Source of the DNA: Protea cynaroides
Lineage: Eukaryota; Streptophyta; Magnoliopsida; Proteales; Proteaceae
Assembly: GCA_028583415.1 (NCBI GenBank)
Contig: CM053268.1
Coordinates: 13,363,555 to 13,427,554 of the forward strand
DNA: 64,000 bases
Direction: 5' to 3'
Shown here one piece after another: positions 56,811 through 64,000 of this stretch (positions are counted from its first letter, which is position 1; every line of letters starts with the position of its first letter). Both the position numbers and the translations under genes were made by a program. The notes under the pieces were generated by a model that had not been told where the DNA came from, did no database searches, and worked only from the letters and a program-made list of their open reading frames with translations.

Positions 56811-57590
56811 GTGAAAGGCAATTCCTTAGTGGCTTCGTGGAAGCCAATGTTGATTCCCAAGTGTGGGAACCACAAGAAGATGATTCCTATGATAATGCCG
56901 CCCTTAGCCGATGATCCGGAGTATAACTTTGAAGAAGATGAAGCATCCCTTGGAATACATGTTGTGAGTCGGATATTAGTGGCTGAATCAAAAGGGAAAG
57001 ATTGGCGTCGTCATTGTATTTTTACCACCCGCATGTCTAGTGGACCTAAGCTTGCTCAAATTATTGTGGACAGCGGTAGCGATGTTAATGTCGTGTCACA
57101 AGCTTTTGTAATAGATGTTAAACTAGAAGCTGAAACTCATCCCTCAACCGGACAAGGTCTCACTTCTCAACGGTAATACATTGGAAGTAAGTCAAAGGTG
57201 CTTGATTCCGTTACAAGGGGGGGGTCTACAATGATACGGTATGGTGTGACGTTATCCCCATGATATTGACCGATGTACTATTGGGAAGGCCATGGTTATA
57301 TGATCATGATGTGTTGGTTGGAGGTACCAAGAACCAATGTTACTCCGATGTTGATGGAAAGCCCATGATATTGAAACCCATTAATGTACCAGCCAAGAAA
57401 AACAGGTTACGAGCTGCACAACCGAAGCGTAAAACAAATCCTTCAAGCTCTAAAAGAAGGACCAGCCAACCACTACTAGCAAAAACAAGGGAAAAGGACC
57501 ATCCTCAAAGGCTGGACAGCAAATTGATCACCCATTATTGATACTCAATCAACAAGACTTTGAGGAAACAAGTAAAAAGAAAGAGGTGTA
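56811..57590 (+). pseudogene. pol: R1 protease
   Basis: IIVDSGSDVNVVSQAF (about 57060) is an intact aspartic protease site. Downstream, shifted frames hold DVLLGRPWLYDHDV (57270) and a Lys/Ser-rich linker. Confidence 0.8.
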
Positions 57591-58600
57591 ATGATAGCCC
57601 TCATGGCTAGGGAAGTTGTACCCCTCAAAAAATTAACCTTTCCCACCCTATACAATCTATCTTGTCCGATTTTTGCGGATCTTGTTGCGGAAGAATTACC
57701 TAATGAGTTGCCACCAATGAGGGACATACAACATGCAATTGATTTAGTCCCCGGGTCAGGAGTTACCAAACCTGCCCACATACCGCCTAAGTCCTACAGA
57801 GCATGCGGGAACTCAAAAGAGTGGATGAACTATTACAAAAAGGGCTTCATTGTAGAAAGCATGAGTCCATGTGCCGTACCCGCACTCTTGACACCTAAGA
57901 AAGATGGAACATGGCGGATGTGCATCGACGCCAGAGCAATCAACAAAATCACGCCAAATACCGATTCCCTATTCCACGGCTTGATGATATGTTGGACATG
58001 TTGACAAGTGCTACTGTCTTTACGAAGCTTGATTTACGGAGTGGTTATCATCAAATCCGTATTCGTCCCGGCGATGAATGGAAAAACAGCCTTCAAAACG
58101 AAAGACGGATTATATGAATGGAAGGTTATGCCCTTCGGGTTAACTAATGCCCCTAGTACCTTCATGAGAGTAATGACTCAAACACCGACCGTTTATCGGT
58201 AAGTTTCTTGTTGTTTACTTTGATGACATACTAATATACAGCAAAGGCCACTAAGACCACCTAGATCATATACGACGAGTAATGAGGGTCCTTCGAGATG
58301 AGAAGTTGTACTTGAACTTGAAGAAGTGTTCTTTTATGCTCCCCAAGGTAGTCTTCCTTGACTTCATTATTACATCCAAAGGGGTAGAAGCTGATCCATC
58401 CAAGATTGAAAGCATTACTAATTGGCCATTCCCAAAAACTCTCACCGAGGTTCGTAGTTTCCACGGTCTTGCTTCCTTTTATCGGAGGTTCATACGAGGG
58501 TTTAGCTCTATCATGGCACCCATCACAGAGTGCATGAAGACAAAGAAAGGTCCGTTCCAATGGACCCCGGCGGCCACCAAAGCATTCCATCTTATAAAGA
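57591..58600 (+). pseudogene. pol: R1 reverse transcriptase
   Basis: Blocks in order but in several frames: ELPPMRDIQHAIDLVPGSG, MSPCAVPALLTPKKDGTWRM, FPIPRLDDMLDMLTSATVF, TKLDLRSGYHQIRIRPGDEW, YEWKVMPFGLTNAPSTFMRV. The catalytic YFDD (58216-58227) is preserved (YFDDILIYS). Then LNLKKCSFMLPKVVFLDFII and VRSFHGLASFYRRFIRGFSS. Frame changes lie near 57940, 58020, 58190 and 58255. Confidence 0.9.
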
Positions 58601-58740
58601 AAGTTGTAACTTTCTTAACTCCCAACGGACCATTAGTCACAAACATGCTAAGTGGATCTCATATTTACAAGAGTTTACTTTTGCCCTCAACTATAAAGCT
58701 GGAAAAGAGAACCAAGTAGCGGATGCATTGAGCCGCAAAG
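58601..58740 (+). pseudogene. pol: R1 RNase H with catalytic core deleted
   Basis: After KAFHLIKK the sequence jumps to FLNSQRTISHKHAKW, YLQEFTFALNYKAGKENQVA and DALSRK, the end of RNase H. In related elements about 75 codons lie between, containing the DAS motif, the catalytic Glu and the SDH segment. All are missing here, so no RNase H activity is possible. Confidence 0.8.
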
Positions 58741-59930
58741 TGAATACGATGAGTACCTTTTCAGCCCAAAGTACGGGAATTGAGCATATCAAAGGGGAGT
58801 ACATAGCAGATGAAGATTTTAGTACTATATACCAAAAATTACAGCAAGGTGAAACCGATCCAAAGTTCTCGATTCAAGACGGCTACTTGTTTATGGGAAC
58901 ACGGTTATGCATCCCAAAGACGTCCCTACGCCAATACCTAATTCGGGAGTTGCATGGAGGTGGTTTAGGTGGACACTTTGGTCGTGATAAGACAATAGCA
59001 CAAGTTACAGATCTTTACTATTGGCCTCACTTACCCCATGATGTGCAAAATGTGGTTCAACGGTGTCGTGCATGTCAACTAGCTAAAGGCACCAAACAAA
59101 ATTCTGGTTTGTACACACCATTGCCGGTGCCTCATTCCCCATGGCTGCACATTAGTATGGATTTTGTCCTTGGCTTGCCATCCACAAGGGAACGATATGA
59201 CTCTATATTTGTAGTAGTGCACAGATTCTCAAAAAATGGCACACTTCCTCCCTTGTCGGAAGACTTTTGGCGCAAAGGCATGTTGCTGTCCTATTCTTTA
59301 AGGAAGTGGTACGTCTCCATGGGCTACCCGAGACTATTGTGTCGGATCGGGATGTGAAATTTATGAGCTATTTTTGAAGACATTATGGTTGAAGACAAAT
59401 AATAAATTGCTTTACTCAACCGCCTTCCATCCTCAAAACGGATGGGCAACCGAAGTAGTGAATCGGAGCTTGGGTAATCTTCTCCAATGCCTTGTTCGTG
59501 ATTATGAGAAGACGTAGCCTTCCATTCTTGACATAGCAGAGTTTGCTTATAATAGCTCCGTCAATCGGACCACGGGCCGTACACCATTTGAAATAGTGTT
59601 TGGTATCCAACCCAAGAGACCTATCGATCTTGTATCACTCCCACCTCAAGTGCGTGTGAGTATTGAAGCTGATGAATTTATCCATCATATCACAGAAGTA
59701 CATGCAGATGTTCGACGGCGAATAGCACTTAACAATGAAGCATACAAAGCTAATGCGGACCGTCATCCCGTTATGTGGAGTTTAAGCCCGGTGACATGGT
59801 GATGGTGAGAATAACTCCCGAGAGATTCACTCCCGTGAAGCTACCAAGTTACATCCACGGAAGATGGGTCCATACAAGGTCTTGAAGAAAATAGGAACTA
59901 ATGCATACGCCCTTGAGCTCCCACTGGCAT
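58741..59930 (+). pseudogene. pol: R1 integrase
   Basis: The zinc finger is intact (LIRELHGGGLGGHFGRDK, then RCRACQLAKG). The core begins WLHISMDFVLGLPS, then shifts near 59230 (VVVHRFSKN) and again near 59340. FHPQ and a Glu-containing TEVVNRSLGNLLQCL follow, then FAYNSSVNRTTGRTPFEIVF and a VRVSIEADEFIHHITEVHAD coil. The region 59760-59930 is in a third frame. Confidence 0.88.
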
Positions 59931-60242
59931 GGCTATCAGTAACATTTTCAACGTTGCTGATTTGACTCTCTACACGGGTCATCATTTTGACGAAGGAGAT
60001 ACGGAACATACTTTACGTCTTCCACAGTTTGCCGTTCCTTCCGTTAAACAAATTGAAGATGTTCTGGACTCCAAGTATACTATGACTCGCAATGGTGGAG
60101 GTTACCAGTCGTTCTTAATCAAGTGGAAAGGGCACCCACGTAGTGACCGACGTGGATACATGAAGATGACTTCAGCGCATCGACCCCGATTTTTATGATC
60201 GCTTATATGTCTTTCCTCCATTCGTCGGAGATGAATGTTTCT
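59931..60242 (+). pseudogene. pol: R1 chromodomain tail
   Basis: IEDVLDSKYTMTRNGGGYQS and FLIKWKGHPRSD, followed after one shift by TWIHEDDF and after another by RIDPDFYDRLYVFPPFVGD and a stop at 60242. The aromatic Tyr and Trp residues that bind methyl-lysine in chromodomains are present. In the family it targets integration to marked chromatin. Confidence 0.85.
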
Positions 60243-60255
60243 AAGCCGGGGGAGC
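60243..60255 (+). other. R1 polypurine tract
   Basis: AAGCCGGGGGAGC sits right after the pol stop and before the 3' LTR. Confidence 0.8.
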
Positions 60256-61149
60256 CGATGCAGCCCAAGTCTACTCCAAAGGGGCCGAAAGTCCAAAAAT
60301 TGGGCCAGGCCCAATTGGCTGACCAACCCACACTGTTCACGTGAACAGTGTTCACGGTACTGTTCACGTGAACAGTACCAACAGCAGATTTTCACTCTTT
60401 TTTATTTCTTTCCTAAAATATAGTGTTAGTTATTTGGAATTTTAATTGTTTGGAAACTAAAAACTTTCTTAAATTTAGTTTCCTAAAAGTGTTTAGAAAC
60501 TTTCCTATTTTCAAATTTAGAAAGTTTTCTTTCCATTGTATTAAAACCTTCCTATGTTATAAGGAGGTTTAGTTTTAGTAATTTTATCTCTTTCCTATTT
60601 TAATTGTAAGGATTCTCATTATAAATAAGAGGAGTAGAAGCTGGCTGGTGGTTAGATTTTCTAGAAAAAAAGTAAAGTTTAAAACTTTTATTTTCTGGTT
60701 GAGTCTCTCAAGGTTGTGAGACTCAACCAATTGTTTCTTCTTCTTTCTTTGAGATTCTAAGCTTTGTTTTAGTTCACAATCAATCAATATTGGCTGGCGA
60801 CACTGTTCTCTGCTGAGTATACTAAAGTCTTGCTGATTGCTACCAATTTCCATCGACGTTAGCCGAACTATAACCAGATCCGGGCGGTACCAGGTACCAG
60901 GTACAGCAGGCTTTCGAGACTCATAACTCCTATAGTTCTTTTCAGATCCTTCCCAAACTTCAGAAGATGTTCACAATCATTACAAAGGTCATCCATACCA
61001 AGTTTCATCTAATTCTGACGGTTAGATTTCAAGATAAGTGGTTTTTTTTCATTACTTTTCTCTGCAGATTTTTTGTATTGGACGGAATTAAGGTCCTGTA
61101 GCAAAGAGGGCTTATTAATTTGACTTGCTTTAAACCATCTTTGCCATCA
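60256..61149 (+). mobile_element. R1 3' LTR (894 bp)
   Basis: It starts CGATGCAG (first T mutated to C relative to the 5' copy) and ends TTTGCCATCA. Both palindromes and the TATA box are unchanged. Confidence 0.93.
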
Positions 61150-62111
61150 CTCTATCTCACTCTCTTTCCTTCTTAAACCGTGACACATGCCCCAATATTT
61201 TCTTTCCTTTAAAAAAAAGATGGATTTCTTTCCCTCTTGAAACCCCACGATACATATCCCTTGCTCCTCTTTGAAAACCCGTAGCCGGCCATGATCTTTT
61301 CTTTCTTATTTTATCATAAAAAATATGACATATGGGGAATAGCTCGGGTTCTATTATTTAGCTTAGCTTAAAGCTAGCCCAAGGGTTGGGTTGGCCTAAG
61401 TTAGACTACCCTTGAGTTGGTCTAGCCCGGTACAGGTAGAGATGGGTTTTCTCTCTATTTATCATTTCATGAGCCATTTCAGCATGCAGCTCTGCATGGA
61501 ATCTTTTAATGACCCTTGTCTTGGATATTCCACATCCACTTCGTAGAGCATATAAAATAAAGAATAGTGACGCTTGGATCACCTAATTTGGATGTAAAAC
61601 TTTCAAGATATGAAGAATTGAAGTTTTATCGATAATTCTACATGCAAGCTTGCATGGGACCCACCAGTGACCTCTACCCAGGATTCTTCACATTCACTTT
61701 GAGGAGGACTGTAAAATGAAACATAATAGCACTAGAATCACCTGATTCAGATATAGGACGGCCAAGATATGATGATTGAAGTTCTATCAATCCAACTTAC
61801 AATAATTTGCACAAAAGCCCTTGGAGTATTTATGATAATTTCAGAAACCTCCCTTGTACGTATCATCCGACTAAAATGGTCATATCTTTTTCGCTTGATG
61901 TAGGAATTGAATGATTATGATCTCATTTCAAAGGTATTTCCAAGACCAAGCATCCATGCAAGTTGCAGCTCGTGACCTTGCTGTGGGATCCACCAAAAAC
62001 TGTCTCAAGGTCGCAGTCAAAAATCTAAATTTTTACTCATCTCTCTTCTTCTGTTGTCTACACACCAGTAGGACTTTGTTCAGTTGGGATAGCAAAAATG
62101 GGGTGCTTACA
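61150..62111 (-). mobile_element. Family A LTR, copy 2, end
   Basis: It continues the CT-rich tract and then a unique 680-bp block that aligns with 2100-3114, including TCTCTATTTATCATTTCATG, CCCTTGTACGTATCATC and ACACACCAGTAGGACTTTG, ending GGGGTGCTTACA as copy 1 does. Confidence 0.6.
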
Positions 62112-63350
62112 GATACATGCGGCACACCTAGTGGTCAATAATGGTGCGATTGATCACTCACCACACGAGGTTTTGACCTCTGTTGGTGACCATCTTGGTC
62201 AATGGTTTTGTAGGATTTTTATGAGATTGCCTATAGGCTTATATTTCTAAAATTGAATAGTCGTAAGCGTTATGTTGGTTAGTTAAACTTATTGCTCTAC
62301 AATCTGTTGAATAACTTGTTGTTTACTATTTTAATTGGCAAGTAACCCTTGGACAACAAGTATGGAACCTTAAGGGCTAGAAACAAGACCCATATATGAC
62401 GTTAAAACCCCTCACTTCATGATAAGAAGTTCTTCTTCATATTAAGGCTCTTAGAAGGAATCCTTGCTAGTAAGTGTGCTACCTTTTAGAGAATTGATGT
62501 TCATAGCACTTGACCTCTACAGATGGCAGGCTTGCTGCGAATGTTTACATACCCAAGAGTTATGAATAGTAACAAATGAATGTAGTAATGAACCCCCCCT
62601 AAATGCTATGTCATGAAAAACAAACAATGAATAATAGACATAAGTTATCAGATAAGCTATTTAAGCTATGAGCACCAGAATAATAAACTTAAAGAGAAAT
62701 CTAATTAGTTTTATTGAATAACACATTAACGAATGTTATTATCTAGAATCTTGATTCTTAGCTACGAGGACTCTGGTAGGCAGTTACCCGAAAGGCTTGC
62801 CGAGGATTTATTCTCTAATTGACAGTAAGGGAACAAAACCTTTGTTTAATAGATTAATTCTATTGAATTATGTTGAGTGATGTTATGTGATTGATAACTT
62901 GCTTTTGTATGTGATAACATACCATCCAATAAACTGTATTGTTTGCTCATGCATATGCATTCTCTTGTGTGCGATCAGTAAAACTTATAGTGGTTTGGAA
63001 ACAGGGTGGAATGAGATGCCTCGTGACTTCTCCATGAAAAGTAGAACTGGTCTTGATGACTCATGATGTCTGGTTAAGTTGATAAGGAAGAAGGTGGGTG
63101 GAATGAGACTCTTGCACCACTTCTTACTAATGCTACTTTACATTGACCACATGTAACCTAGTCAAGTCACGACGTCCTATGTGGGGGCTCGGATGGGATC
63201 GAAAGCTTGGCGACGTTACGGTCCAGTAATATGATTAATTAAGTGGACATGGCTAATCGAACATAATTATCCTAATAGTTGTATCCCTAATCATTAGGTG
63301 GTTATGTAATGACATGGGTGCAATAAAAAGGTGGTATGAACATAGTTGCA
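62112..63350 (+). mobile_element. Decayed Tekay-like LTR fragment
   Basis: GTAAGGGAACAAAACCT and ATAACATACCATCCAATAAACT...TTTGCTCATGCATATGC (62826-62960) match the mid-LTR block of E1, solo and E5 LTRs (GTGAGGGAACAAGACCT, CATGTCATCCAATATTTC). GGTCAATGG-type short repeats at 62130-62210 resemble the GTCGA clusters. The LTR end is not found. No coding region. Confidence 0.5.
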
Positions 63351-63608
63351 TAGCTCAAATATGTACGCTTATCATAAAGTAACAATTAAATAGATGCATA
63401 AAAATAATAACTTAATTTTAAACCATAACTAACTATAAGAAATCAATTTGACTAACAAAGGGGATAGATCTCACATTGTCATGTAACTTCTCAGATTATA
63501 TTATTATCTGCTATATTTAATTGCTACATTGAACAAAATGACGAGTTCAACAGAGCACTATTCTTTTACAAAAGCAACATCTAAATATATTCTTTTATGA
63601 ACCACTGT
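63351..63608 (-). other. Gene-free stretch, possible 3' UTR of the edge gene
   Basis: A/T-rich sequence immediately downstream (minus strand) of the stop codon at 63609. No clear AATAAA; nothing else recognised. Confidence 0.35.
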
Positions 63609-64000
63609 TCATTCCAATTGTTTGCCAAGTTCAAGAGCTACATCAGTGAAGGTAGACCTATATAGTACTGTTGTCGGAATGTCAACTACACAAAGCACAA
63701 ACTGATACACAACTGGCATATGAAGTCATCCGAGGTCCCAAACTTGGTCAACGTGAGATTATTCCCAACAATAGCCCATTGTTATCATGCAGGAACAGAA
63801 CAATAACTGTATTGCATAACAGAGGTAGCAGGGTAGAGAGAGAGAGAGAGGGAACATGATTCAAGTACACAAGTTAAATCCAGCTGAAGGTACGACACTA
63901 GAAAATAAATGGAGGAAGATGGATGAAAGTACGTACCTCTATTCCACAATGCTCGTTGTATATCCATTAGAAAGTGCAACTTCTGTCTTTTCCTTGCAGA
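63609..64000 (-). CDS. Last two exons of an unidentified host gene (partial)
   Basis: On the minus strand an open stretch enters from the right edge (64000 to 63937), SARKRQKLHFLMDIQRALW then N-R, ending AATAGAG|GTACGT, a good donor. After a 251-bp intron (63686-63936, acceptor TTTGTGCTTTGTGTAG) the last exon (63685-63609) reads DIPTTVLYRSTFTDVALELG then K-Q-L-E and TGA. Both exons fit with a phase-1 intron whose split codon gives Val. No stop interrupts the 46 residues. The intron contains a short GA microsatellite. The protein is basic then amphipathic; I do not recognise the family. It is the only plausible non-transposon gene here. Confidence 0.55.

Larger units (their letters stand above)
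54906..61149 (+). mobile_element. R1: Ty3/gypsy chromovirus (6244 bp) nested in family A LTR
   Basis: LTRs at 54906-55802 and 60256-61149, primer site at 55805, purine tract at 60245. The order gag, protease, RT, integrase, chromodomain shows a plus-strand chromovirus. Target repeats are imperfect (CTATA before, CTCTA after). The LTRs differ at roughly a dozen positions in about 895 bp (near 98.5% by eye), so insertion is recent. The chromodomain is of the classical type (SFLIKWKGHP). Clade (Reina, Galadriel or CRM) not settled. Confidence 0.95.

Noticed and set aside
62826..62960. Independent regulatory element
   Set aside because: It aligns with mid-LTR sequence of the Tekay-like LTRs and is better explained as an LTR fragment.

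Overview
This window is repeat-rich angiosperm nuclear DNA made almost entirely of nested LTR retrotransposons. The case for a plant rests on three things seen in the sequence: initiator tRNA-Met primer binding sites (TGGTATCAGAGC), gag-pol proteins of plant Ty3/gypsy chromoviruses and Ty1/copia, and LTRs of 2-3 kb with TATA boxes and GA-rich leaders. I see no bacterial operons, rRNA or CRISPR. The only candidate host gene is the 3' end of an unrecognised spliced gene on the minus strand at the right edge (63609-64000).

Layout. 1-3114 is a minus-oriented LTR of a large element ('family A') whose far end lies outside the window. 3115-3679 holds a GGT-rich repeat and one end of a MITE-like element. 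3680-8833 is E1, a 5'-truncated Tekay/Del-like pol plus its LTR. 8834-30835 is E3, an old plus-strand relative. E3 is split by a solo LTR in gag (11928-14302, TSD CAACC) and by the full-length minus-strand element E2 in RT (16810-28165, TSD GGAAG). 30836-32343 is the start of another relative. 32344-34785 is a minus-strand LTR. 34960-41345 is E5, a decayed plus-strand element with its 3' LTR. 41346-44460 and 51262-51500 are LTR-like sequence with several tandem repeats. They are split by a minus-strand Ty1/copia element (44461-51261, TSD CTCTG) that itself carries a probable SINE. 51501-52000 is an assembly gap of exactly 500 N. 52001-54905 plus 61150-62111 is a second family A LTR, split by a young chromovirus R1 (54906-61149). 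62112-63350 is a decayed Tekay-like LTR, followed by the host gene end.

The elements encode the usual gag, protease, reverse transcriptase, RNase H and integrase, but every pol is broken by stops, frameshifts or deletions, so none looks autonomous. The most unusual object is an extra gene on the opposite strand to gag-pol, between the 5' LTR and gag, seen in three copies. In E2 it has its own 5' leader and a canonical GT-AG intron ending 5 nt before the ATG. The leader, donor site and part of the intron are conserved in the diverged E3. A GGTCGA/TCGACC-rich block lies between this antisense gene and gag in both elements, and similar blocks flank the promoters of every Tekay-like LTR here.
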